DNA of 64,000 nucleotides, taken from the NCBI RefSeq assembly GCF_018873765.1, contig NC_057925.1:61392970-61456969 (forward strand), given 5' to 3'. Every line of letters starts with the position of its first letter. Position 1 is the first letter of the stretch. This DNA is from Telopea speciosissima (lineage: Eukaryota; Streptophyta; Magnoliopsida; Proteales; Proteaceae). Shown here piece by piece: positions 33,599-50,426 of this stretch. The position numbers and the translations under genes are program-made. The notes beneath the pieces were generated by a model. It ran no database searches, was not told the DNA's origin, and worked only from the letters and a program-made list of their open reading frames with translations.

Positions 33599-35340
33599 AC
33601 CTACAACCTCTCTACCACGATAACCAAAGACAGCTGAGACTACACATTGTAATTTATATTGTTGAAATGAGATGTAATTCCTTACTCAATTCAATGTAAT
33701 GGAGTGAGAAAATCTACATGGGTATGTAGCCAAGAAAAGATCCACTACTTCCCTTCTTGGTAACAGATGTATCATTGGCTGGTGAAAAAATGGCTTGAAT
33801 GATAATGTTGTGATCAGGGTGTAAGGGCTCTTAGCCATTGTTGAATCTAAAATAACAACCAAGTGTGAACCCATCTTTGATTGGATATCTGCTTACCTGA
33901 ACTTGATATTTTCTGAGAAACACTAAACGGGTATTTGAAGGTGATATGCTCTGCCAAGTCTTAGAACTGGAATAGCTTGGACTGGGAATCACACTGATCA
34001 ATGAGGTAGTTCCAGCATTCTGCTCCTAGCTGCAACACATAAATTCACTCCAAATATCATACTAGAGAAAGACCAAAGAGGGTTGTAAATACTGAATGCT
34101 CACTGACGGAAACATATTACCGTCTTTTCAGTATTACATTCATTCATTTGGAACTGCATAGACTCACTTTTGATTTTGCCAATTAGTAACCAGAAAACAT
34201 CACAACATAGTTCACTTGAGAGATTAGAACTGGAATTGGCGGGACATTCTCACAAATTCTTAAATTTTCTTTTTTTTTGGTAAACAATTCTTAAATTTTC
34301 TTATGTCTTGATGGTTGGTCATGCCCTGCAGGGACCATCTTTAGATGATTCTTTGTGGCCTTGCACTTGGGTTACCTGATTGAAAGAGCGTGTAAAGTTC
34401 TTTTGTGCTTCAGCCCGTTTTCTCTGTGATAATTGGGTTTGCTTAGTGTTTACAATATCCTAATGATATTTTATGGGCCACCCATCATTATTAAGAATCT
34501 TGACTGCTTTTCACAAAGAGAGAGCTTGTTACTATACTAATAAATATACTGGTATCCAATGGGAGACAAAGAAGTGAAAATAGTCTGCCTCTTCTCAGAA
34601 AGTTAGAAAAATTGTATGTGCACAACTGTAGGATAGAGCTGCTAAAGTGGAACAATTGGGACTTTGGAAAGTCTTTTAATTGGAAAACATTTTAAAATGT
34701 TGGACGAATTGAATTCAGGTATAATTTTGTGTGCCTTCATGTCCATTTTCTGTTAAACTTAAATCAGATTAGAAAACAACACGCCTCTCTTATTTACTTT
34801 TTAAAAATAAAATAAAATTAATGCTTCATTGTTTTGAAGCTAAAAACCTCAATGTATGTTGTCAGAGGTATAATGGGGAGGGACATTGGAGCAGAAAGCT
34901 GGCCACTTTGCTGCAGCAGAATTGGGGAGAACACCTGTTCTATGGATATATTTCATTTATTGGCTGAAAATGTTAACTTCTAAATATAGTAATTTGCCAG
35001 AAGGCTTAGAAGGGTAGTTTCATAGTTTAGAGTACAATGACTGGAAATTAAAGAGAAAAAAAAAGTCCATTTTCTGTGAACAGGAAATTCTCAAATTGTC
35101 CCATAATACCACATTATTCATTTATTTATAAACTAGTTCAGTTGAATCATTTTTTGAGCATGGTATATCTTGCCTACAAACAATTTACTTTGGCTAAAAT
35201 GGGTGTCTCAGTTATATTTCTTCTTTGTAGATATCTTGACTTTATGATCTCTATTTGACAGATCATGGAAATCCTTAAAGTTGGGAAAAGCTAGGTCTGA
35301 TGGTATTGGTTCTTAGTTGTTGAGCTAGAAATAATTCAGA
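33599..35340 (+). other. Putative 5'UTR intron, right part
   Basis: No gene recognised. It contains a tiny retroposed insertion at 34272-34285. The end TAATTCAG at about 35332-35339 is a plausible acceptor. Confidence 0.4.
34255..34302. repeat. Micro-retroposition: LINE 3' tip with long TSD
   Basis: The 16-17 bp AATTCTTAAATTTTCTT occurs at 34255-34271 and 34286-34302, separated only by a T-run and GGTAAAC. On the opposite strand the insert is GTTTACC plus poly-A, the 3' terminus of the LINE family seen at 1427 and 4783. Confidence 0.8.
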
Positions 35341-35375
35341 ATTCGGCAACTGCAAGCATCACTCGTGGAGGCAGC

Positions 35376-41447
<6,072 letters not shown>

Positions 41448-43234
41448 CATACAGCTACCATTAATCTAAGTTCATGTAGGAAAGGAAGATTACATTAGAC
41501 CCACTGGATTGGTGGATAATCCATTTGAGGATTTGAACAGACAAATGTTTATCTATAAACAGGGTATATAGATATTGGTTCAAGTTCGGGAAAATCAGTT
41601 TCTGTTTCATACAACTGTGTGCATTGGTTGAGTTGGATTGGTAAGATAGACAACTAGCGTTATGAGGCAATTTATGTAAGGTTTAGCCAGCCTGACAGAT
41701 ATATCAGTCAGGCAAAGTCACTGTCCTATTCGAATAATGCACACTTTGGATCCCACGCATCAGAGAACCTGTAAAATGAAGGGGGCAGGGGGAATATACA
41801 TTTTCCTGGCATGTGATTAGACTGTGATGACACTGAGTCTGAGGTTAGAATTTTTGTATGTAAAAAGTTCAAATATCTGGATGTCCATATGTGTTTCTTG
41901 GCATACTCGGCTTTCTGTTTTTTACAATGGAGTGTTTCTGCTTTCAATGATGTTTGCTATGCAGCTGAAATAAACTTGCCAGCGAAAGGGAGAAACAGCA
42001 ACGCGGGGTAGTAAATGTTGGAAGCATGTATTTTGGTGTGCCATAGTTTATGAATCCATCTGAAGTTGGTTAGGGCTTAAAAGGGTGCTTTCACAATGCC
42101 CGTGTTATGGGAGGGAAACAAGTTTTCAGTTTTTGAATGAATATTCGTAGTTTTTTTTTTTTTTTTGGGGGGGGGGGGGGTTGACGGACTTCATTAGTGA
42201 TATAGGTGATTTCCTGCTAAAATATGTCATACTTTCATGATTAAATGCAATTTCTCTTCATTTTATCATTATTTGAAGAATATCTTCTGAACTGGCTAAT
42301 TGTAGGGATGTAAACGGATATTTGAAAATCGGTATTCGATCCGCATTCGTATCCGTTTAGGAGAATCCGAATCCATCCGAAACTAATCGGATATGAATAT
42401 GATAATCTCCCTATCCGACCAATTATTATCCGATTCGTTTAGAAGGATGGGTTTTCTAGCCCTGGCATTAGGCCATGTGACAAATTATATTTTGTCATTG
42501 GCAAGGTCAATTTCTACCCTCCTTGTCATTAGGCCATTTGTTTAATTTTCTGATTAATTAAAATTGTTTGGGCATACCCAAGGTCCTAAACTCTTATGGG
42601 CTGACTCTCTCTCTCAAGGAATCATAAAACCATCATTTTCTCAAACATATTTTAGTATTTTAATTTGGTGAAGGTTTCCTAAACCGTCCACTCAGGAAGC
42701 CTTACCAACACCACCTAAAAATCTGTCACATGACAGATTAGATGGGGCCTAAATTGGTCTTTTGCTTGCATGTTAAATTTCAAACCAATTGAAGTGTGTG
42801 AAGTGGTAAAATAGAGCTTTGAAAATCCTAAGCTATGAGAGAATGCGGTCAGACTACCGTACACATGTATAGAAATGGGAATGCATGTCCCAACGATACC
42901 TATGGGAGAGAATCTGCATGCCAAACCAATGGCTGTACAAAAAATAATATCCTCCACGTGAGATTTATAGAGTCAAAGTAGGAGAGAGAAATAATAAAAC
43001 ATCCATTTGAGGGAAAAATAGTTGCCTGACGTTTCGGGAAACTTTCTCCCATTTTCATTAGATAGTCAAAATAGACACCTAGGTCAAATGTCATACAATG
43101 TACTTTATATGGATTCCATGAGGGCATTCTAGTAATTGATGGCATTATCCATCGGTGATTGGGATCCACCAAATGTTGCCAAGGGGATGAAATTTCCATC
43201 CTCCATTCCTCCTCCTCTTAAGTAATAAGAAATG
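41448..43234. other. 3' flank of SINA gene and spacer
   Basis: It holds the SINA 3'UTR. A poly-T/poly-G run (TTTT...GGGG) lies at about 42151-42180. At 42303-42443 is a truncated left end of the TAGGGATGTAAACGG hAT MITE family (see 53089 and 54868). No gene recognised. Confidence 0.5.
42303..42443. mobile_element. Truncated hAT MITE (TAGGGATGTAAA family)
   Basis: The left end TAGGGATGTAAACGGATATT and the following ATTCGATCCGCATTCGTATC match the element at 53089. The right end is missing, so no duplication can be tested. Confidence 0.6.
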
Positions 43235-43446
43235 TTGACAAGCATGGCTATAAATATCAGTATCGAGATATTTATCGGACCTTTTACAAAAAAAAAAAAA
43301 AAAAAAAACGTATCGGATCGTATTGGATTGTTTTGCACTTAATTTTAAAAAAATATTCATTTTTTGAACAAATTTATCCCAATATGAATCTTTCCATCAA
43401 TTCAGGATTGGAGTATTCGTTGAAAGGAGATGGTTGGCATCTCCCC

Positions 43447-44566
43447 TAGGGGTGTCAATTGCAAATCCGCACCATTAGGATCGATCTGTACCGATCAATC
43501 AAAATCCGATACCGACACAACCGAATAATAAACATATCGGGCCTTGGACCGGACCAAATATTATCCGGTCGTTCCCAGTCCTTGGTATGCGACCGACTGC
43601 ACCGACCGAAATGTATTTCTATTGATAAAAAGTGGACAATAGTTGGCAAAAAGTCTAAATCTCCTCCTTGTGACTATGTAATATATACATTAATATATTC
43701 TATATCATATTATTTAGTAGACAAGATTCCAACCCCCATCACGTCACTCCTTACTTTTTAATATCAAAATAAAAATTTTACCCACAACCACTACATCGAT
43801 CTACTTTCCTCTCTCCCTCTTTATTCTCTCTTTGCCCTTTCAAACTTCACAAAGCGCAATCTGAAACCCTCAAGACGGAATTAACTTGCAGCAGCAGCAA
43901 CGGCATCGCCATAGCAAGACACCAGAATCTCCAATAGTGTCTCGGTTTACACTGTACAGCAAGAGGATGACCTGAATCACATCGCTAGGAATGTTATTCT
44001 AGGCTAGTGATGGACCAAGAGAAATAGAATGCCAGAGTCCATGGCATCTGAGACCTCTCTCTCTCTCTGTTTAATCTTAATATGAGAAAGGATTGGCAAG
44101 TCATCGGGGGAGTGAGAACGGATTGTCCCTTATTTGTAGTTCACTCGACATAGTGTTTTTGTTATATGATATTCCCCTCTCTGAATGGGTTTTTTGTTTC
44201 ATCATTAATGTGTTTTGATTGAGTTAAAGTTCTTCTAATTCTGTCTACTCTATGAAAGAATTGATTTATGTTTTACTTTCGTTTGAGTTTGTGATTGGGT
44301 TGTGGTTTTAATCAATTACTGCTACTGTAACTCGCTTGAAGATGGTGATGATTTATGACCCACCATTGCTGCCGAAGATTGACAAACATGTATAAAGGCT
44401 AGCCCGTTTGTGGCCCGGTAACCGACCAACCGAATGCTACCGTGTCTGTGCCTGACTTGGGAAGGTCCGTCTGTATAATCAGTCGGGAACGGTGTGAGAC
44501 TTAAAATAAGGGGTGCCCGATTAGACCCGACCGAAACCGACCGATACCGACCGGTTGACACCCCTG
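43447..44566. mobile_element. Nested non-autonomous hAT element, 1120 bp
   Basis: Ends TAGGGGTGTCAA and TTGACACCCCTG with the exact 8 bp duplication ATCTCCCC at 43439-43446 and 44567-44574. The subterminal regions are rich in ACCGACCGA motifs. The interior (about 43780-44340) looks like a leader region (CT-rich, CAGCAGCAGCAACGG) but has no transposase. Confidence 0.9.
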
Positions 44567-44595
44567 ATCTCCCCTGACGGGGACGAAAACGGACC

Positions 44596-44733
44596 AGGAT
44601 CCTCTGTAGTACTGGTGGGGTGGCAGTGTACATCCGACGACATAGCAGAGGCCAGGTAGCACACATGACACACATGTCCTCTGCTGTGCCGCTGGATGTG
44701 CACCACTACCTCGCCAATATTATAGAGGATTTT
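44596..44733. repeat. Fold-back repeat inside the outer hAT MITE
   Basis: Arms 44596-44651 (AGGATCCTCTGTAGTACTGG, ending CATAGCAGAGG) and 44678-44733 (inverted, diverged). Probably a palindromic MITE; no duplication was identified. Confidence 0.65.
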
Positions 44734-45015
44734 AATACGATGAAAACAGCCTTTGAAGTTACCTGTTAACCCATGGATACAGGATCTTGTAGCCGATTGA
44801 TACTGATATTTATAACCATGTTGACAAGTATGCTTTTGGAACATAGAATCAAGGAAGAATTTTGTTGTTATTAGATGAGGGAAGATGGTGGTTTCATCCT
44901 CCACCTGGTCATGGTTGCAAATTAATAGATATATAGAATTGGAACATAGAAAAAATGGAAAGCGTGAATGACGTGCAACGTGGAGGCACATTGGACGGGA
45001 TAAATTACTACGCAT

Positions 45016-45573
45016 AAGGGTGTTAAACGGTCCGGTTTCGGATAAATGGTTTGGTTCAATTCGGTTTTGACTGCTTGAGGGTAGAAATCGTAACAAAAAA
45101 TAGTCTCATAATCAAAACCTGGACTGTTTGGTAAACGGTTTCGGTTAAATGGTTATATACGGTTTTACACGTTTTGGTTAGACAGTTCTGTATGCATTTT
45201 CTACTCTATTTATTAATATTAGTTATTACTTATTATTTACTAAGTTATTAGCTTTTTTTTTTGAAAAAGGAAATCATTAATGAAGAAACATGACTGCTTA
45301 GTAGTTGTTACTTGCTAGGTTTTGAATTTTTGTTTATTAAAAACAAATTTGTCAAGTTTGTAAACAGTTAGACAGTTTGGTTATAATCGGTTTTAAGGAT
45401 TCCACGGTTTGAAACCGTTGAATTAATCACCTAAAATTGAACAAAATTGATTAAATAAATGGTATCATTTTTCAAACCATAACTGGACCATTTAACTAAA
45501 CGGTCTGCCGATTTCGATTTAAACGATTCGATTCTATTTCGATAAACGATTTCGGTTTAATTTTGACACCCTT
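45016..45573. mobile_element. hAT MITE, 558 bp, upstream of the PTI1-like gene
   Basis: Ends AAGGGTGTTAAA and (inverted) AAGGGTGTCAAA. The exact 8 bp duplication CTACGCAT is at 45008-45015 and 45574-45581. The interior has repeated GGTTTCGGTTAAA-like motifs and a T-run followed by GAAAAAGGAAATCATTAATG, possibly a LINE 3' tip. Confidence 0.9.
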
Positions 45574-45581
45574 CTACGCAT

Positions 45582-46318
45582 GTGCGAAGGGAATGCAGAG
45601 CTGGCAGAGATTAGTTTTAGCGGTTAAGTTCTCAAAACGAGTTTCCCGCGAACAAAAACTGGTAGTCTTGGTGCAAACAAACAGGAGGGTGACAGAAGAA
45701 CGTCGGCCTTTCTTCCTATTCTCTCTCTCTCTCTCTCAGCCTGAAAAACGCCTTCCCTATTCTCCCCCCCCCCCCTCCCCCACGTCCCCCTTCTTCTTCT
45801 TCTTCTTCTCCCCTTCTTGTGTCGCTCGGATCCCAATCTGTCAGGTAATGCTCCTTCTTCTCCCATTGATTTTTCTTCTTTTTCACCTTCTCCCACCCCC
45901 TCCCCTTTCTTCAAAATTTGAATCTGATTTTGTGATATTGGTTGTCTTCTTCAATTTAATTTTGGGTTTTCATGGTTTCTGTATATGCTGATTGGTTGAT
46001 GACATAAGAAACAGCTTTTCATCTATAGAAATGGGAGCAATGATTTTGACAGCATTGCATGTGGATTCTAAGAAGCATTTCATGATTTAAATGTCACAAT
46101 TGATAAACCTCTCAAATTCGTATTTCTTTCTGGGGAGAATGGATAGAGGACTTCCTTCACTCTTTCCCCTCGTTGAGACTTTACTTATAATGTGATTTTG
46201 TAGAAGCTTAATTCTTTCAGATTGGAGGAATCTAATCAGATAACATTCCTTGGGGGCATTTGCTCGAGATGGGTTACTGAATCTCTTTTCTGGCTTTGTC
46301 GTCTCTGCAACCTGCAAA
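45582..46318 (+). promoter_or_regulatory. PTI1-like proximal promoter, leader exon and 5'UTR intron
   Basis: A CT-repeat (45720-45739), a C-run and TTCTTC repeats form a pyrimidine-rich leader. A donor CTGTCAG|GTAATG at 45844 and an acceptor ATTCTTTCAG at about 46220 suggest a 5'UTR intron. The MITE ends immediately upstream. Confidence 0.5.
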
Positions 46319-49300
46319 ATGTTGTGCTGTGGAGGTGTGGAAGAAGAAAACTTCGGTCCCCCAGCTAGTCAGTATACTGCCCCACCCAGGGGGGGAAATT
46401 CATCCGGTATTCTATACCTGACTCCTCTTGTTTATTTCATCTGCTTTGCATCCCCATTACTAAATCTGTAGTTCCATTTTGAAAGGGTAGGATATAGAAA
46501 ATGTTTGTGACGGGTACCTTGTAATTGAAATCTGTAATGAATTAATTGTTGTTTTTTTTTTAAATCATTACCACATTTTCTAGATAAATTTTAATATTTT
46601 TCTCGTCCTGTTAGCATAATTTAATTAGTTTGTTTAGGTCCCATGTCCAAGCAGGTTGAAGCTTTGGATATATGGGTTTGGGGTACCTGATCCATACACT
46701 GAATGACTTGAGGGCTGTGTGTTAAACTGAGGGGATTGAGCAGAGATCATAGGATTAATCGGATTACTATTTTCTTTAAGTCCGTTACTTTAATCTGGGG
46801 AAGGCCACACTGTACCTTACAATGCATGCATGAAACCCTGCAGAAAACAACATTTCTCAGTGGCTAAAAGAAAACTAGCTGTCCTCTATGTCAATTCCTT
46901 GCAAATCACTGAAATTTGCAGGTAAGGAAAGGAATTTGATGATCAGACCCCTTCCAATCTGCGCTACCCTAAGGGATGACTCTGAATGGCTGAGCCTCAA
47001 GCCAAATCAACCTATACACCACTTCTCCAGAACCATGTTCTGTGTTTCCTTTCCTTTATTTCCCATGGCTTTCACTTCCCTACCATCTGAGAGGAGCATC
47101 AGGTTCTCCTGAACTCAACTCATCAGAAAATCAATGAAATAGGTTTTTTGGACCTCTACTGACAACTGAGAAGGTACAATTTAGGAGATGACTGATTGAT
47201 TCCCCTGCATGAGGACGAAGGAGATTGTAGAAAACAAATCCTAACACGATGAAGAAAAGAATAGAAATCGCAAACAACAATCACACAATGAACACAAGGA
47301 TTTACGTGGTTTGGCAAGATTGCCTACGCCCATAGTGAGATGAGATTTGTTTCACTATCAATGGAGAATAGGGTTACAGCCGCTCATCCTCACACCTCTC
47401 TCAGATTTCGTTACAGAGAAAGAACCCTCGCTATTTATTTATAGCAAAACCTATATAGGAATTTATAGCGAAACCTATGGCCTCTTAACAGCCCTTCGGA
47501 ATCAACCCACAAACCAAGCGACGGAATACAAGACATCATACCCCCAGCAGGAGATGACCATCGGGCAATTGCTATCTTGTAGAGACTAGGTTATCTATGA
47601 TGAGGAATGTTATGCTTCTGGGAGCTGATCCCACCGTATAGCTCCTTGATGTCAATTGTTAAGGTGTTTGTGGAGCTGAATATAAGGAAAGTAGGGCAAT
47701 GTAGATGGGTATTCACGTTTGTGGGTAATGATGAACAAAAATTTGTCTTACCTACATCATTCTTTTTGTATATTTGAAAGATTTGACTTCCTTGCTATAT
47801 AACACAACTCAACTCAGCCTTATCCCAAATAAATGGGGTCGGCCTCCTTGCTATATAATGAGCTCAAATAATGTTGCACTTTGAGGAACTTGAAGCTTCG
47901 TTAATCAATTCAATTACCATTCTGCGTATACATACTTGGTTACAAAATCAATACTATGGTTGGACCACATCTATGTTTAAGTTAGCATAGACTTACTTTT
48001 CCTTTACTAACTGACCCACTGAGTCCTCCAACTGCATGAGAAGCCCTGTCACTCTGTTAGCTGATATTATTGCAAGGTGGAGAAAAATCACTTGAGGATC
48101 AGTATCATGTCTTCTTTTCATATCCCCCTCCATGGGGTTTTTTGTAAATATTGCAGTTTCCTTCATGCTTACGATGCATTTTTGCCCTCATGTATATTAG
48201 GGAGTGGGAGAGGGCAGCCAAGGAATTCCAATGTAGCCAGGAGTGGAGGTCCTCCAAAGGTCTTACCTATTGAAACTCCAGCCTTATCCTTGGATGAGCT
48301 GAAGAGATTGACCAATAATTTTGGTCAAAAGGCTTTGGTTGGAGAAGGTTCCTATGGACGGGTCTTCCATGCAACCTTAAAGGATGGCCAAGCTGCTGCC
48401 ATCAAGAAGCTAGATGCCAGTACTTCATCAGAGCCAGATTCCGATTTTGCTGCTCAGGTTGTTTATTTTTTAAATTATTATTTTTGGATAAAAAAGAAGG
48501 GAAAGCTATACCTTTCACGACTGAGACTTTAGTCTGACATCTTGCCTTTTCTTTCTTACAATGGATGATGCAGTTATCAATGGTTTCAAGACTTAAGCAT
48601 GAGCATTTTGTGGAGTTGTTGGGATACTGTTTGGAGGCAGACAATCGCATTTTGGTATATCAGTTTGCAACAATGGGGTCTTTACACGACGTTTTACATG
48701 GTATAAGTGAATTCCTTACTTATGAGAATGAATGCTCATACTCCAACGTTGATACTCAAGATCATAGTTGTCACAGCGACGTGTAGGAATCCAAGTACCC
48801 TTTGCTGAAGCACCTTGGGTCTCCTAGATGCCGTGACAACTATGCTCAATATGTTGAATCTATTCAAGTTTCAGGACTTCAATGCTGAACCATGTTGTTT
48901 ATCTTTTGTTCAGGGAGGAAAGGTGTACAGGGGGCTGAACCTGGCCCAGTTCTCAGCTGGAACCAAAGGGTGAAAATTGCTTTTGGTGCAGCAAAAGGTC
49001 TTGAATACCTTCATGAAAAGATTCAACCACCTATAGTCCATCGCGATGTCAGATCCAGCAATGTTCTTCTTTTCAATGATTTCGTGTCCAAGATTGCTGA
49101 TTTCAATTTAACCAACCAGTCTCCAGACACAGCAGCTCGTTTACATTCCACTCGAGTCTTGGGAACTTTTGGTTACCATGCGCCAGAGTAAGTGTAACAA
49201 CTGTCAACTGTGAATTTACTGTTCCTCTTTTTTGGACAATAAAAAATGAAACAGCTCATGAATTTCAGACCAGAACTCGTTTACTTAGCTGTAATATCAT

Positions 49301-50426
49301 GTTTTTTCTGCCTGGATTCTTTAGGAAACAATTCAAAAAAAACAGAAATCATGTAGACGGGCCAAAGCTTAGGCTAGGTAAATATCAATTGGGATTTAAT
49401 CTTGATTTATAAAAGGCTCTCTGAGCCTAAGGCATACATTGTGCCTCCTCACATATATTATTTTGTTATTTTTAGTGAGAGACACAATGATTTAAAAAAC
49501 AAATATGAGAGGGTGTAGAGTACCCTGCTTGCTCAGAACCCTCTCCATACACACACACACACACATATGTATATATCTATTTGCAACCTACAATCTTCTA
49601 AGAAAGAACTTGATAAACTAGACAAGTTACCCCAAAACGAATAAGAATGTAACTTAATGTTCAGTATGTTGCCATGGTTAAAGGATTCCACAATTACCAT
49701 TGCTTTCTAAAATCTCAGACCTTATACATTTACTTCATACTAAACTTTCTTTCTTCTGGTATGCTGTGTTGATTGATTTTTGATCGACTTTTCTTCTATC
49801 TCCATTCAGGTATGCTATGACTGGGCAATTGACACAGAAAAGTGATGTCTACAGTTTTGGTGTTGTTCTTTTGGAGCTTCTGACAGGGAGGAAGCCAGTA
49901 GATCACACTATGCCTAAAGGGCAACAGAGTCTGGTTACTTGGGTGAGACTTCTTACTACTTTAAGCTTTGTTTCCATTTCTTCGTCTCCTTCTTGGATCT
50001 TTAACCACATCAAACAATATAGGCAACTCCAAGATTGAGTGAGGACAAGGTCAAGCAATGTGTGGATCCCAAGTTAAATAATGAATACCCACCTAAGGCT
50101 GTCGCTAAGGTCCTTGCCCCCTCTTCTCTTATCTATATGTCCTGTTCTTATGTGTTTTACTTGTCACTGGTTAAGTAGGTTTAGTTGCAGTATTCTCTTT
50201 CCTTTGCTTGTATTTCAATTGATAGGGCAGTATGAGAATCTTGCTTAAGTCTTTTTTGTTTGCAAATCAATGTGTGTATGTGTATTTGTGTGTGTTTCAG
50301 ATGGCAGCAGTAGCAGCACTATGTGTACAATATGAAGCAGACTTCCGGCCAAATATGACAATTGTTGTCAAGGCTCTTCAACCACTACTTAACTCAAAAC
50401 CTGCAGGATCAGAGTCTCAAATGTAA
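46319..50426 (+). CDS. PTI1-like receptor-like cytoplasmic Ser/Thr kinase
   Basis: Cytoplasmic kinase of the PTI1 family, acting downstream of OXI1-type AGC kinases in oxidative and defence signalling. Coding exons: 46319-46406, 48201-48457, 48574-48700, 48914-49187, 49810-49942, 50023-50109 and 50301-50426. All have GT/AG introns and join in frame to 363 residues, the normal family length. The N-terminus MLCC offers Cys3/Cys4 for S-acylation. Kinase motifs: glycine loop GEGSYG (77-82), AIK with Lys98, HRD at 200-202, APE before YAMTG, and [21 protein letters not shown]. Odd points: the catalytic-loop Lys is Arg204 (HRDVRSSN) and DFG is DFN (220-222), where PTI1 relatives usually carry HRDIKSSN and DFD. 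The catalytic Asp202 and Asp220 are kept. Ends at TAA after SESQM. Confidence 0.92.
46407..48200 (+). other. PTI1-like intron 1
   Basis: 1.8 kb intron. It contains a repeat-like block at about 47200-47600 (ACACAAGGATTTACGTGGTT, a phrase typical of a dispersed plant retroelement) and a 42 bp insertion at 47803-47844. It ends TATATTAG. Confidence 0.7.
47789..47858. repeat. Short retroposed insertion (42 bp) with 14 bp TSD
   Basis: TCCTTGCTATATAA at 47789-47802 and 47845-47858 flanks CACAACTCAACTCAGCCT... to ...GGGGTCGGCC. The core CAGCCTTATCCCAA-AAATGGGGTCGG is a phrase I remember as dispersed in many plant genomes; a truncated SINE-like copy is inferred. Confidence 0.75.
48763..48844. mobile_element. 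Tiny hAT-type MITE in PTI1-like intron 3, 82 bp
   Basis: Ends CATAGTTGTCAC and GTGACAACTATG. The flanks CTCAAGAT (48755-48762) and CTCAATAT (48845-48852) are an 8 bp duplication with one mismatch. It ends 69 bp before exon 4. Confidence 0.8.

Larger units (their letters stand above)
43243..44820. mobile_element. Outer hAT MITE containing other MITEs
   Basis: Ends CATGGCTATAAATATCAGT and, inverted, CATGGTTATAAATATCAGT. The exact 8 bp duplication TTGACAAG is at 43235-43242 and 44821-44828. Of its 1578 bp, 1128 belong to a nested hAT element and its duplication; the remaining ~450 bp hold a fold-back repeat at 44596-44733. Confidence 0.88.

Noticed and set aside
43459..43761. Arg/Ile-rich 100-codon frame
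   Set aside because: Encoded by the CGATNC-type subterminal repeats of a hAT element.
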